From assembly GCA_963781285.1 (NCBI GenBank), contig CAWAFI010000018.1, positions 248,001 to 312,000 on the forward strand: a DNA stretch of 64,000 nt, read 5' to 3'. This DNA is from CAIWHR01 sp963781285. GTDB taxonomy: Bacteria > Pseudomonadota > Gammaproteobacteria > Burkholderiales > Casimicrobiaceae. Both the position numbers and the translations under genes were made by a program. Shown one piece after another: positions 44,703-54,197 of the stretch. Numbering within the stretch: the first letter of the stretch is position 1; each line of letters starts with the position of its first letter. The notes beneath the pieces were generated by a model. The model did no database searches and was not told where the DNA came from. It saw only the letters and a program-made list of their open reading frames with translations.

Positions 44703-46318
44703 ACGCCTCGTTCGATTCGCAACAGGGTGCGAAGCTCGTGTCGGTGGTTGCCGGCATCGCGCTTGCCGTCGTTGCTGCGGCGATGGGCTATTGGCTCGGC
44801 GTCCGTCAGATCCCGTCCGAGCGTGGTGTGCAAGGCGCCGTGGGCACGACTGATGCGTCGCAGGTCGGAATGGCGACCACCGCGCCGACCGATAGCGCGG
44901 GCCGCAAGGTGCTCTACTGGCACGATCCGATGGTCCCGGGGCAGAAGTTCGACAAGCCGGGCAAGAGCCCCTTCATGGACATGGATCTCATCCCCGTCTA
45001 CGCTGACGCCGCCGCCGACTCGGGCAGCGTCACCATCAGCCCCCGGCTCGCGCAGGGCTTCGGCGTGCGCACCGTCGAGGCAAGGGAAGGCTCGCTCGCG
45101 AGCGGCTTCACCGCGGTCGGTGCGATTGCCGCCGACGAGCGCAGCATCGTGGCCGTGCAGTCGCGCGTGCAGGGCTACGTCGAGCGATTGCACGTGCGCG
45201 CCACGTACGATACGGTGCGCGCGGGCCAGCCACTCGCCGACCTCTATGCTCCGGAATGGCTCGCCGCGCAGGAAGAGTGGCTCGCGTTGAAGTCGAGCGC
45301 GCAGCCCGGAGCCGCCGCGCTTGCCGACGCCGCGAAGCAACGGCTGCGGCTCCTCGGCATGCCCGACGCGGAAATCGCGCGTATCGAGCGCGAAGGTCGG
45401 CCTGCCACACGTGTGACGCTGACGGCGCCGGAATCGGGAATCGTCTGGGAAATCGGTGCCCGCGACGGCATGGCGGTGATGCCCGGCACGACGATCTACC
45501 GGCTGGCGGGACTCGGCAGCGTATGGGTGATCGCCGAAGTGCCCGAAGCCCAAGCCGGTTCGCTCATCGTCGGCGGGCCGGTCGAAGTGCGCGCGGCCGC
45601 GTTTCCCGAGCGCGTGTTCAAGGGCGCGGTCGGCACGCTGCTGCCGGAAGTGAATGCGCAGACGCGCACGGTGCGCGCGCGCATCGTCGTCGCCAATCCT
45701 GGTGGGACATTGAAGCCCGGCATGTTCGCGAATGTCGCATTCAAGGGGGCCGCCGCGACGAAAACGGTGCTCGTGCCCTCCGAAGCGGTGATCCGCACCG
45801 GCACCCGCAACGTCGCGATCGTCGCCGCAGGGGAGGGCAAGTTCACCCCGGTCGATGTCGAGATCGGCCGCGAAAGCGGCGACCTGATTGAGATCCGCAA
45901 GGGTCTGACGGCAGGAACGCGCGTCGTCGCGTCAAGCCAGTTCCTGATCGATTCCGAGGCGAGCTTGAGGGGCGTGCTCACGCGGATGAGCGCAGGCGAG
46001 GTGCCGGCGAGCGAAACCGCACCAGCCGATCCGCATGCGGGACATGCCATGACGGCCGCGGGCCCGGTGCGTCACAAGGCGTCCGGCCTCGTGCGCAGCG
46101 TCGGCGGCGGCGAAGTGCTGATCCAGCACGGCGCGGTCCCGAGCGCCGGCATGGGCGCGATGACGATGGCGTTCAAGGCGCCCGCCGGCGGCGTGCCGAA
46201 GGATGTGAAGGAGGGCGCACGCGTCGATTTCGAATTCGTCATCACCCCCGGCGGCGAATTCGCGCTCACCACGATCGCGCCGGCCGCGGCAGCGGCGAAG
46301 GGCGGAGGCAAGTCATGA
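44699..46318 (+). CDS. cusB: Heavy-metal efflux periplasmic adaptor with fused metal-binding and CusF-like domains
   Basis: This 539-residue RND adaptor starts with a membrane anchor, then a heavy-metal-binding domain near residues 75-105 (YWHDPMVPGQKFDKPGKSPF, MDMDLIPVY). The central hairpin, lipoyl and beta-barrel domains follow (VQSRVQGYVERLHV; VYRLAGLGSVWVIAEVPEA-like core). A C-terminal CusF-like domain occupies residues ~460-535 (SGLVRSVGGGEVLIQHGAVP, then GMGAMTMAF with the methionines of CusF). Such proteins collect Cu(I)/Ag(I) in the periplasm and pass it to CusA, with CusF here fused rather than separate. It overlaps cusC and cusA by 4 bases each. Confidence 0.92.
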   Translation: MNASFDSQQGAKLVSVVAGIALAVVAAAMGYWLGVRQIPSERGVQGAVGTTDASQVGMATTAPTDSAGRKVLYWHDPMVPGQKFDKPGKSPFMDMDLIPVYADAAADSGSVTISPRLAQGFGVRTVEAREGSLASGFTAVGAIAADERSIVAVQSRVQGYVERLHVRATYDTVRAGQPLADLYAPEWLAAQEEWLALKSSAQPGAAALADAAKQRLRLLGMPDAEIARIEREGRPATRVTLTAPESGIVWEIGARDGMAVMPGTTIYRLAGLGSVWVIAEVPEAQAGSLIVGGPVEVRAAAFPERVFKGAVGTLLPEVNAQTRTVRARIVVANPGGTLKPGMFANVAFKGAAATKTVLVPSEAVIRTGTRNVAIVAAGEGKFTPVDVEIGRESGDLIEIRKGLTAGTRVVASSQFLIDSEASLRGVLTRMSAGEVPASETAPADPHAGHAMTAAGPVRHKASGLVRSVGGGEVLIQHGAVPSAGMGAMTMAFKAPAGGVPKDVKEGARVDFEFVITPGGEFALTTIAPAAAAAKGGGKS

Positions 46319-49300
46319 TCGCCGCTATCATCCGCTGGTCGGTCGCGAATCGCTTCCTCGTGCTGCTCGCCGCCGTGTTCGTCGCCGCGGCCGGCGTGTG
46401 GTCGCTGCGGCAGACGCCGCTCGACGCGATTCCCGACCTCTCCGACACGCAGGTGATCATTCGCACGACGTATCCAGGGCAGGCACCGCAGATCGTCGAG
46501 GACCAGGTCACTTACCCGCTGACGACGACGATGCTGTCGGTGCCTGGCGCGAAGGTCGTGCGGGGCTACTCGTTCTTCGGCGATTCGTTCGTGTACGTAT
46601 TGTTCGAGGACGGCACCGACATCTATTTCGCCCGCTCGCGCGTGCTCGAATACCTGAACCAGGTGCAGAGCCGGCTGCCGGCGGGCGCGAAACCATCGCT
46701 CGGCCCCGATGCGACCGGCGTGGGCTGGATCTACGAATACGCGCTCGTCGACCGCACTGGCAAGCACGATCTCGCACAGCTGCGCACGTTGCAGGATTGG
46801 TTCCTGAAATACGAGCTGAAGACAGTGCCCGACGTCGCCGAAGTCGCAACCGTCGGCGGCATGGTGAAGCAGTACCAGATCGTGCTCGATCCGGCGCGAC
46901 TGAAGGCGTACAACCTGACGGTGATGAAGGTGATCGCGGCGATCCGCGACGCCAACCGCGAGTTCGGCGGCTCGGTGCTCGAGCTTGCCGAAGCCGAATA
47001 CATGGTGCGCGTCAAGGGTTACCTGCGCACGCTCGACGACTTCCGCGGCATTCCCGTCAAGACCGGTGAGGGCGGCACGGCGGTGCTGCTCGCCGACGTC
47101 GCGCGCATCCAGCTCGGCCCCGAGATGCGCCGGGGCATCGCCGAACTGGACGGCGAGGGCGAAGTCGTCGGCGGCGTGGTCGTGCTGCGGGCGGGCAAGA
47201 ACGCGTGGCAGACGATTCAGGCGGTCAAGGCGAAGCTCGAACAATTGAAGCCGGGCCTGCCGGAGGGCGTCGAGATCGTCGAGACCTACGACCGCTCGGC
47301 GCTGATCGAGCGTGCGGTCGCGAACCTGCGCGACAAGCTGATCGAGGAGTTCGCCGTCGTCGCGATCGTCTGCCTGGCGTTCCTGCTGCACCTGCGCTCG
47401 GCGCTCGTCGCCGTCGTGTCGCTGCCGCTCGGCGTGCTCGCCGCGTTCATCGTCATGCGCGCGCAGGGCGTCAACGCCGACATCATGTCGCTCGGCGGCA
47501 TCGCGATCGCGATCGGCGCAATGGTCGATGCGGCGATCGTGATGATCGAGAACGCGCACAAGAGGCTCGAGGCGTGGCGGCACGCCCAGCCGGCGCCGGC
47601 CGATGCCAAACGGCCACCCGAGCCGACGCCCGAGGAGCGGTGGCGACTGATCGTCGACGCCTCGGTCGAAGTAGGCCCCGCACTCTTCTTCAGTCTGGTC
47701 ATCATCACGTTGTCGTTCGTCCCGGTGTTCGCGCTCGAAGCCCAGGCAGGTCGGCTGTTCAAGCCGCTCGCGTACACGAAAACGTACGCGATGGCCGCGG
47801 CCGCCGGCCTTGCGATCACGCTCGTCCCCGTGCTGATGGGCTACGTCATACGCGGCCGGATCCCGGGCGAGCACACCAATCCGCTGATCCGCTGGCTGAT
47901 CGCCGGTTACCGCCCGCAGCTGCGGTGGGCGCTGCGCTGGCCCAAGTCGACGCTCGCGCTCGCGGGGCTCGTGCTCGCCGCGACCGCGTATCCGGTGATG
48001 AAGCTCGGCGGCGAATTCATGCCGCCGCTCGACGAAGGCGACCTGCTGTACATGCCGACGGCACTGCCGGGCCTGTCCGCGGGCAAGGCGTCGGAGCTGC
48101 TGCAACTGACCGATCGGATGATCCGCCAGATTCCCGAAGTGAAGAGCGTGTTCGGCAAGATCGGCCGCGCCGAGACGGCGACCGACCCGGCGCCGCTCGA
48201 GATGATCGAGACGACGATCCAGTTCAAACCGCGCGATCAATGGCGACCCGGCATGACGACCGACAGGCTCGTCGATGAGCTCGACCGCACTGTGCGCGTG
48301 CCGGGCCTCTCGAACATCTGGGTGCCGCCGATCCGCAACCGCATCGATATGCTCGCGACCGGCATCAAGAGCCCGATTGGCATCAAAGTGGCCGGCACCG
48401 ACCTCGTCGAAATCAATCGCGTGGCGCGGGCGATCGAAGGCGCGGTGAAGGACGTGCCCGGCGTCACGTCGGCGCTGGCCGAGCGGCTCGAAGGCGGCCG
48501 TTACATCGACGTTACCGTCGATCGCGCGGCTGCGGCGCGCTTCGGCTTGAACATCGTCGAGATCCAGGATGTGATTGCCGCGGCGGTCGGCGGCGAGAAC
48601 ATCGGCGAGACGATCGAAGGGCTCGCCCGCTTCCCGATCAGCGTCCGCTATCCGCGTGAGCTGCGCGACTCGGTCGACGAGATCCGGATGCTGCCGATCG
48701 TCACCGAGATGGGTGCGCAGATTCCGCTTGCAGCCGTAGCGAACGTACGCATCGTCGACGGTCCGCCGATGCTGCGCAGCGAGAACGCGCGCCTGTCCGG
48801 CTGGGTGTACGTCGACGCGCGAGGGCGTGACCTGGTGTCGGTCGTGCACGACCTGCAGGCGGCGGTGGCGCGCGACGTCAAGCTCCCGGCCGGCTATTCG
48901 ATTTCATGGTCTGGGCAATTCGAATATCTCGAGCGCGCAAAGGAACGGCTCGCCTACGTCGTGCCACTCACGCTGCTCGTGATCTTCGTGCTGCTCTATC
49001 TCGCGTTCCGTCGCCTGGACGAGGCGCTTACGATCATGCTCGCCGTGCCGTTCGCGCTGGTCGGCGGCTACTGGTTGATGTGGCTGCTGGGCTACTCGAC
49101 GTCGGTCGCTACGGCGATTGGCTTCATCGCGCTCGCAGGCGTCGCCGCCGAGTTCGGCGTCGTCATGCTGATCTACCTGCGCAACGCATGGGAGGCGCGG
49201 CTCGCGGCCGGCCTCCCGGCAACCGAGGCGATGCTGCTCGACGCAATCGAGGACGGCGCGGTGCTGCGCGTGCGGCCGAAGGCGATGACGGTTGCCGTGA

Positions 49301-49515
49301 TCATGGCCGGCCTGTTGCCGATCATGCTGAGCCACGGCACCGGCTCGGAAATCATGCAGCGGATCGCGGCCCCGATGGTCGGCGGGATGGTCACGGCACC
49401 GCTCCTGTCGATGCTGGTGATCCCGGCCGCGTATCTGCTGCTGCGGCGGCGCGGGCTCGTCGCCGACGCACCGGCCGCGGCGGCACCACGAGGGGTGGTC
49501 ACGGCCGCGGGTTGA
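46315..49515 (+). CDS. cusA: Cu(I)/Ag(I) RND efflux pump
   Basis: This 1066-residue inner-membrane protein is a heavy-metal-type RND transporter with 12 helices and two large periplasmic loops. The HME-RND features include GEFMPPLDEGDLLYMPTALP in the porter region, the RIDMLATGIKSPIGIKV segment and the LGGIAIAIGAMVDAAIVMIE helix with its acidic proton-relay residues. The methionine content and the RxDMLxTGI motif fit monovalent copper/silver export rather than zinc/cobalt. It is translationally coupled to cusB. No copper sensor (CusRS or CueR) is visible in the window. Confidence 0.93.
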   Translation: MIAAIIRWSVANRFLVLLAAVFVAAAGVWSLRQTPLDAIPDLSDTQVIIRTTYPGQAPQIVEDQVTYPLTTTMLSVPGAKVVRGYSFFGDSFVYVLFEDGTDIYFARSRVLEYLNQVQSRLPAGAKPSLGPDATGVGWIYEYALVDRTGKHDLAQLRTLQDWFLKYELKTVPDVAEVATVGGMVKQYQIVLDPARLKAYNLTVMKVIAAIRDANREFGGSVLELAEAEYMVRVKGYLRTLDDFRGIPVKTGEGGTAVLLADVARIQLGPEMRRGIAELDGEGEVVGGVVVLRAGKNAWQTIQAVKAKLEQLKPGLPEGVEIVETYDRSALIERAVANLRDKLIEEFAVVAIVCLAFLLHLRSALVAVVSLPLGVLAAFIVMRAQGVNADIMSLGGIAIAIGAMVDAAIVMIENAHKRLEAWRHAQPAPADAKRPPEPTPEERWRLIVDASVEVGPALFFSLVIITLSFVPVFALEAQAGRLFKPLAYTKTYAMAAAAGLAITLVPVLMGYVIRGRIPGEHTNPLIRWLIAGYRPQLRWALRWPKSTLALAGLVLAATAYPVMKLGGEFMPPLDEGDLLYMPTALPGLSAGKASELLQLTDRMIRQIPEVKSVFGKIGRAETATDPAPLEMIETTIQFKPRDQWRPGMTTDRLVDELDRTVRVPGLSNIWVPPIRNRIDMLATGIKSPIGIKVAGTDLVEINRVARAIEGAVKDVPGVTSALAERLEGGRYIDVTVDRAAAARFGLNIVEIQDVIAAAVGGENIGETIEGLARFPISVRYPRELRDSVDEIRMLPIVTEMGAQIPLAAVANVRIVDGPPMLRSENARLSGWVYVDARGRDLVSVVHDLQAAVARDVKLPAGYSISWSGQFEYLERAKERLAYVVPLTLLVIFVLLYLAFRRLDEALTIMLAVPFALVGGYWLMWLLGYSTSVATAIGFIALAGVAAEFGVVMLIYLRNAWEARLAAGLPATEAMLLDAIEDGAVLRVRPKAMTVAVIMAGLLPIMLSHGTGSEIMQRIAAPMVGGMVTAPLLSMLVIPAAYLLLRRRGLVADAPAAAAPRGVVTAAG

Positions 49516-49536
49516 CGTCACCCGGCGCGGTGGGAG

Positions 49537-50274
49537 TCAAAAGAGCGATTCCTGCTCCGGCGGGTGCGGCGGTTCATGCTCCACCTCGTCGTCCGCGGCC
49601 ATCGGCCCGGTGCGCTCGATCAGCGACGCATCGTCGTGACGCACGTTGTTGACGCGCGGGGACACGGGGTAGTACGCCATTGCGGCGGAGGGATAGGGCA
49701 CGATGAGATCGGCGATGTCGGCATTCGCGGGGTCCAGCCAGCGCGCGTAGTGCTCGGGTGCGACGATCATCGGCATCCGGTCATGCACGGCCTGGAGCAG
49801 GCTGTTCGCCGTCGTCGTGACGATCGTGCACGTGTCGAGCACTTCGTTCTCGGTGGAGAGCCACCGCTCATAGAGGCCGCCGAACGCGAACACGGACCCG
49901 TCCTTCATCCCGATGTGCAAGGGCTGCTTGCGCGCATGCTCCCCGCTGCGGGCGGCTTGCCATTCGTAGAAGCCGTCGGTGGGCAGCAGGCAGCGGTGAC
50001 GGCGGTAGGCCATCCGGAACGACGGCTTGTCGGCAAGCGTCTCGCCGCGCGCATTGATCATTCGGGCGCCGATCGCCGGGTCCTTCGCCCAGCGCGGGAC
50101 CAGGCCCCAGCGCATCCGCACGAGCTCGCGCCGGCCCTCGGCGTTGACGCGCACGATCGGCACGTCGGTCATCGGCGCGATGTTGTAGCGGGCGTGCACA
50201 TCGGGCGGATGCGCAAGCCCGAACGCGAGCGCGATTGCGGCCGGATGGGTGTGCAGTTCGTAGCGGCCGCACAT
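49537..50274 (-). CDS. yedK: SOS response-associated peptidase (HMCES/YedK family)
   Basis: This 245-residue protein shields abasic sites in single-stranded DNA by covalent linkage through Cys2 (MCGRYELHTHP). The other family residues are present: NARGET (Asn), PTDGFYEW (Glu) and HDRMPMI (His). Start is fixed by the need for Cys directly after Met, so 50274 rather than a longer reading from 50394. The gene converges with cusA, with 21 bases between the stops. Confidence 0.93.
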   Translation of the reverse strand: MCGRYELHTHPAAIALAFGLAHPPDVHARYNIAPMTDVPIVRVNAEGRRELVRMRWGLVPRWAKDPAIGARMINARGETLADKPSFRMAYRRHRCLLPTDGFYEWQAARSGEHARKQPLHIGMKDGSVFAFGGLYERWLSTENEVLDTCTIVTTTANSLLQAVHDRMPMIVAPEHYARWLDPANADIADLIVPYPSAAMAYYPVSPRVNNVRHDDASLIERTGPMAADDEVEHEPPHPPEQESLF

Positions 50275-50282
50275 CGGGTTCC

Positions 50283-50945
50283 TCAGGCTCGCTTGCGCGC
50301 GGTCCGGTGGTGTGTGGCGTCCGCCTCCGGCGCGGCATCCGGCGGCGCTTCGAGCAGCCGGCGCGCAGTCTTCGCGACCTGCAGCGTGTCCCAATACGCG
50401 TAGGCGCCGACCGCCGCCGCGCCGGCGATCGGCACCCAGCGACTGGCCGCGGTTCCGGCGATCCTTTGCGTGACGCTGACGCCGAGTGTCTTCAACAGAC
50501 TCGTGAGCGCTCCGGCCGAGAGTTGCGTGACGACCGCCCGCTGGCCGGCGCGCACGACGACGTCGCGCAGCACGTGGCTTGCCATGTGGCGGAACAGGCA
50601 GTACAGCATGTGTGTCCTCGTGAGCTCGGCGGTACGCCCGTGCAACGCGAAGATGTCGGCGACCATCTGCCGCTGCACCTTCCAGATCAGGTAGAGGTCG
50701 GGCAACACGGTAAGCATCCCGAGCGGCCCCGGCGGCAGCGCCAGCGAGCCCGACAGCACCGCGGCCTTCTGCGCCGCCTCGCGAGCGAGCTTCACCGCTG
50801 CGCGCGCCGCATCGGACACCGCATGCGTGTGCGGCGGGGGCACGTCGGCGATTACACGCTCGATGACGCCGGAGACGTCACGCATCCCGTTCTCGGTTCC
50901 CCTCGGAATCGGGGCGAGCAGGTCAGGACTGGAAGGCGTCGTCAT
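50283..50945 (-). CDS. EcsC-like membrane-associated protein
   Basis: This 220-residue protein has a central hydrophobic region (LALPPGPLGMLTVLPDLYLIWKV-type segment, then a second GAAAVGAYAYWDTLQVAK helix) resembling EcsC/DUF697-type proteins of unknown function. The start at 50945 (MTTPSSPDLLAPIPRG) is preferred over 50975. It is 8 bases upstream of yedK on the same strand, so the two are probably co-transcribed. The EcsC resemblance is from general pattern only. Confidence 0.68.
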   Translation of the reverse strand: MTTPSSPDLLAPIPRGTENGMRDVSGVIERVIADVPPPHTHAVSDAARAAVKLAREAAQKAAVLSGSLALPPGPLGMLTVLPDLYLIWKVQRQMVADIFALHGRTAELTRTHMLYCLFRHMASHVLRDVVVRAGQRAVVTQLSAGALTSLLKTLGVSVTQRIAGTAASRWVPIAGAAAVGAYAYWDTLQVAKTARRLLEAPPDAAPEADATHHRTARKRA

Positions 50946-51083
50946 GGTGGCGGCGGAGCGGTCGGGCGGCGCCACGCGGCGCCGGAGCGATCAGCTTAGC
51001 CTCGCGGGTCGGCCATGTCGACCGCATGCATTCGGCATGACCGAGGCGATCGGTAAAATGGCAAAGACTGGAGGAACGTGCCG

Positions 51084-51608
51084 ATGCGCATTTTCGGATT
51101 CGCCGGGTGGTCCGGCAGCGGCAAGACGGCGCTGATCGAGCAAGTCATTCCGCGTCTCGCGGCCCGCGGCCTTACCGTTTCGCTGATCAAGCATGCCCAT
51201 CACCGGTTCGATATCGATCAGCCCGGCAAGGATTCTTATCGTCATCGCCATGCTGGCTGCAGCGAGGTGCTGGTCACGTCGGCCGCGCGCTGGGCGCTGA
51301 TACACGAGCTGCGCGGCGGCGCCGAGCTCGCGATGCACGAAGCCCTCGCCCGCCTGTCCCAGTGCGACCTCGCGCTGGTGGAAGGGTTCAAGGCGGCCGC
51401 AATTCCGAAACTCGAAATCTGGCGGGCGGAGGTAGGCAAACCGCTGCTGCATCCCCATGATCCCCACATCTTGGCGATCGCGACCGACAGCCCGGACGCG
51501 CTGCCGCCGGGATCCGCCGAACGGCTTCCGGTGCTGCGGCTCGACGACTATGACGCCGCCGCAACATTCGTCGTCGGCCATGCGCGCCCGGCGGTCGGAC
51601 AAGATTGA
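51084..51608 (+). CDS. mobB: Molybdopterin-guanine dinucleotide biosynthesis adaptor
   Basis: This 174-residue P-loop GTPase (FAGWSGSGKTALIEQVIP) has the MobB signature KHAHHRFDIDQPGKDSYRHR near residue 40 and LVEGFK near 95. It assists MobA in attaching GMP to molybdopterin. GGAGG lies 9 bases before ATG 51084, favouring it over the in-frame GTG at 51078. A TAAAAT -10-like box lies at 51054-51059. Two further molybdenum-cofactor genes (moaD, moaE) follow after a beta-barrel gene; mobA is not in the window. Confidence 0.92.
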   Translation: MRIFGFAGWSGSGKTALIEQVIPRLAARGLTVSLIKHAHHRFDIDQPGKDSYRHRHAGCSEVLVTSAARWALIHELRGGAELAMHEALARLSQCDLALVEGFKAAAIPKLEIWRAEVGKPLLHPHDPHILAIATDSPDALPPGSAERLPVLRLDDYDAAATFVVGHARPAVGQD

Positions 51609-51734
51609 CTTGGACATACTCGGCGAGTACCGTGAAACCGAAGGCCGATTGCGCTGCCAAAAGGATGTCTGGTTGGGGATGGCGAGGCGCACGCGGACTA
51701 GAGGCCGGCAGCACGTTGTTCGCGCATAAAAATC

Positions 51735-52420
51735 ATGACATTTCAGCGGGTTGCGGCGGTTACCTCGATTTTGTTGCACTTGGGTCGATGACCCTGGCGC
51801 AGGCGGCCGAGCGCCCGGACGCGCCTTCTTCCCCTGACGGCTTTTACGGCGGCGTGTCCCTGCGCGACACGACTGCGGAAGGCGTCGGCATCAACTTCGG
51901 CGCAGCGGCGAGCGCGGCATTGAATCGCTTCAGCACGACCACGGCTGACGATACCGCGACACGGGCGCTCGTCTTTGGCGGCTACCGCTGGCAAAACGAT
52001 CTTGCGGTGGAAGCGTCGTTCAGCTCATTGGACAAATATTCGCTGCGTCCGCTCGACATCGGATCCGGTCGACGAGGCGTCGGACTCACGTTTGGAGCGG
52101 CGGCGGGCGACGTGCAAAGCCGCAGCTGGAACCTCGATGTCTTCACGAGCTGGAACGTTTACAAGGCGTTCGCGTTGTACGGACGGCTGGGCTACGCGCA
52201 GTCGGATCCGACGCCCGTTGCTGGCACCGCGCCGGTCTCGATCGCCGCCGCGCGCGGATTGCGCGATGGCATGAATTACGGCGTCGGCGTGCGCTACGAC
52301 ATGAATTCAACGCTCGGACTGCGCCTCGAATACAGCCGCTTCGGCAGCTTTGCCGGTGAAATCGGCAGCAGTCTGCCCGAGACCGACCAGGTCACGTTCG
52401 GTCTCCAAGTCCGGTTCTAG
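51735..52420 (+). CDS. Outer-membrane beta-barrel protein (frame broken in the signal peptide)
   Basis: The mature part (GFYGGVSLRDTTAEGVGINF to TDQVTFGLQVRF) alternates hydrophobic residues and ends in phenylalanine, as expected of an 8-stranded OmpA/OmpW-like barrel of about 200 residues. The ATG at 51735 begins MTFQRVAAVTSILL, but the frame then ends at 51793. Insertion of one base near 51776 would join it to ALGSMTLAQA and give a normal signal peptide with cleavage at AQA. I infer a one-base deletion. If the sequence is correct, translation might start at ATG 51788 and the protein would lack a working signal. Confidence 0.78.
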
Positions 52421-52518
52421 CCACGCACGCGGCACAGCGTTCGCCGGGCCACCGTCGTTGCCCGGCGGCGTAGAATCGCCATTGGCACCCTTGACGGCGC
52501 CGCCCAACGTCGATTGCC

Positions 52519-52794
52519 ATGCGCGACACTGCGTCCACGACCCTGACGCTCGTCTATCTCGCCCGCTTGCGGGAGTCCTTCGGCACGGCGAGCGAACGCC
52601 TGGAGCCGCCGCAGGGCGTGACCACCGTCGCCGCGCTCCGCGCATGGCTCGCGGCGCGAGGCGGCGTGTGGGCGGCTGAATTGGCGCCCGGCCGCGCCGT
52701 GCGCATCGCCGTCAATCACGATCTTGCGCGGCCCGACACGCTGATCCAGGCAGGCGACGAAGTCGCGCTGTTTCCGCCGGTCACCGGTGGCTGA
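52519..52794 (+). CDS. moaD: Molybdopterin synthase sulfur-carrier subunit
   Basis: This 91-residue ubiquitin-like protein ends in the functional Gly-Gly (FPPVTGG), which carries the thiocarboxylate sulfur for molybdopterin synthesis. Opening TLVYLARLRESFGTASERLE is typical of MoaD. A TAGAAT -10-like hexamer lies at 52474-52479. It precedes moaE by 15 bases, so the two synthase subunits are co-expressed. No moaA or moaC is in the window. Confidence 0.92.
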   Translation: MRDTASTTLTLVYLARLRESFGTASERLEPPQGVTTVAALRAWLAARGGVWAAELAPGRAVRIAVNHDLARPDTLIQAGDEVALFPPVTGG

Positions 52795-52809
52795 CCGCGG
52801 AGATCCGCG

Positions 52810-53280
52810 ATGCCTGTCCGCGTTCAAACCGGCGACTTCGACGTCGCGCACGAGCTCTCCGCGCTGCGAGACGGCGACTCACGCGTGGGCGCCGTGGCCG
52901 CATTCATCGGCACCGTGCGCGACGTGGGCGAATCGGCACGCATCGAGGCGATGACGCTCGAGCACTATCCGGGCATGACCGAAAGGGCGCTGGCGGCGAT
53001 CGTCGACGAGGCGAAGTCGCGTTGGGACATCGTCGATGTGCTCGTCATCCACCGCGTTGGCGAGCTGAAGCCCGCGGACCAGATCGTGCTGGTCGGCGTC
53101 ACGAGTGCGCATCGCGGCGAGGCGTTCGCCGCGTGCGAATTCATCATGGACTACCTCAAGACGCGCGCCCCGTTCTGGAAGAAGGAGCACACGCCGGCCG
53201 GGGTGCGCTGGGTCGACGCGCGCGCCAGCGACGACGAGGCCGCGGCGCGGTGGCAGCCGCCAGTGAAGCCCGCAGCGTGA
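52810..53280 (+). CDS. moaE: Molybdopterin synthase catalytic subunit
   Basis: This 156-residue MoaE has VGAVAAFIGTVRD near residue 28, LEHYPGMTE, VIHRVGELKPAD, and the active-site lysine region APFWKKEHTPAGVRWVDA. It inserts sulfur from MoaD into precursor Z. The stop overlaps the dgoK GTG start (GTGA), which couples a cofactor gene to a sugar-acid kinase, an unusual junction. Confidence 0.93.
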   Translation: MPVRVQTGDFDVAHELSALRDGDSRVGAVAAFIGTVRDVGESARIEAMTLEHYPGMTERALAAIVDEAKSRWDIVDVLVIHRVGELKPADQIVLVGVTSAHRGEAFAACEFIMDYLKTRAPFWKKEHTPAGVRWVDARASDDEAAARWQPPVKPAA

Positions 53281-54197
53281 ACCGCGCGGCGCTCTTCGCC
53301 GTCGATTGGGGAACGACGTCGGCGCGGGCGTATCGGCTGGATGGCGCGGGGCGGATCGAGGGTGAACGCGCCGCGCCACTTGGCATCCAGCAGATTCACC
53401 ATGACAGCTTCGCCGCGGCGCTCGAAACGTTGCTGGGGGACTGGTCGCGCGAGGCCGCGCCGCGCCTCGCGTGCGGAATGATCGGCAGTCGCCAAGGCTG
53501 GGTCGAGGCGCCCTACGTGAACTGCCCGGCGGCGCTCGATGCGCTGGCGACCCGGCTGGCGCGCACGCCGGACGGCACGCTGCTAATCGTTCCCGGACTT
53601 GTGTGCCGCGATGCCCGCGGCGTTCCCGACGTCATGCGCGGCGAGGAGACGCAGATCCTCGGCGCACTCGCCGACGACGCGGCGGTGACGCTCGTCGTCC
53701 TGCCCGGTACGCACAGCAAATGGGCGATCGCGCGGGCCGGCCGGGTCGAGACTTTCGTCACCTTCATGACCGGCGAGATCTACGCGGTGCTGAAGGACCA
53801 CAGCATTCTCGGCCGGATGATCGCGCCGGGAACGACGGCGGGCACGGCATTCGCACGTGGTGTCCGTTGCGCGTTGGCGCACGATGTTCATCCCGATGCC
53901 CTGTTGCACCACCTGTTCGGCGCGCGGACGCTCGCGTTGTTCGGCGAGATGGAGAACGCGGCGATCGCCGACTATCTGTCCGGCCTGCTGATCGGCAGCG
54001 AGATCGCTGCGGGTCGCGCATGGGCGGCCCGCCACGGCATCGATGCGAGCCGCGCGCTGCTGGTCGGAGTGCGCATGCTCTGCGATCGCTATGCAACGGC
54101 GATGGGCGAAGCAGGGATGGCGGGGACGCCCGGCCCGGAGCACGCCGCGGCGCGCGGCTTGTGGGACATCGCCCGGCACGCCGGGCTCGTGCGCTGA
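53277..54197 (+). CDS. dgoK: 2-Dehydro-3-deoxygalactonokinase
   Basis: This 306-residue ASKHA-type kinase starts with the phosphate-binding loop LFAVDWGTTSARAYRLD and has CGMIGSRQGWVEAPYV, LPGTHSKWA and FVTFMTGEIYAVL, all DgoK hallmarks. It phosphorylates 2-keto-3-deoxygalactonate in the De Ley-Doudoroff route. The start is GTG 53277, overlapping moaE. The partner aldolase (dgoA) is not in the window. Confidence 0.9.
   Translation: MNRAALFAVDWGTTSARAYRLDGAGRIEGERAAPLGIQQIHHDSFAAALETLLGDWSREAAPRLACGMIGSRQGWVEAPYVNCPAALDALATRLARTPDGTLLIVPGLVCRDARGVPDVMRGEETQILGALADDAAVTLVVLPGTHSKWAIARAGRVETFVTFMTGEIYAVLKDHSILGRMIAPGTTAGTAFARGVRCALAHDVHPDALLHHLFGARTLALFGEMENAAIADYLSGLLIGSEIAAGRAWAARHGIDASRALLVGVRMLCDRYATAMGEAGMAGTPGPEHAAARGLWDIARHAGLVR

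Noticed and set aside
46072..48849. Long minus-strand open frame across cusA
   Set aside because: Antisense shadow of cusA in GC-rich DNA; no motif or start signal.
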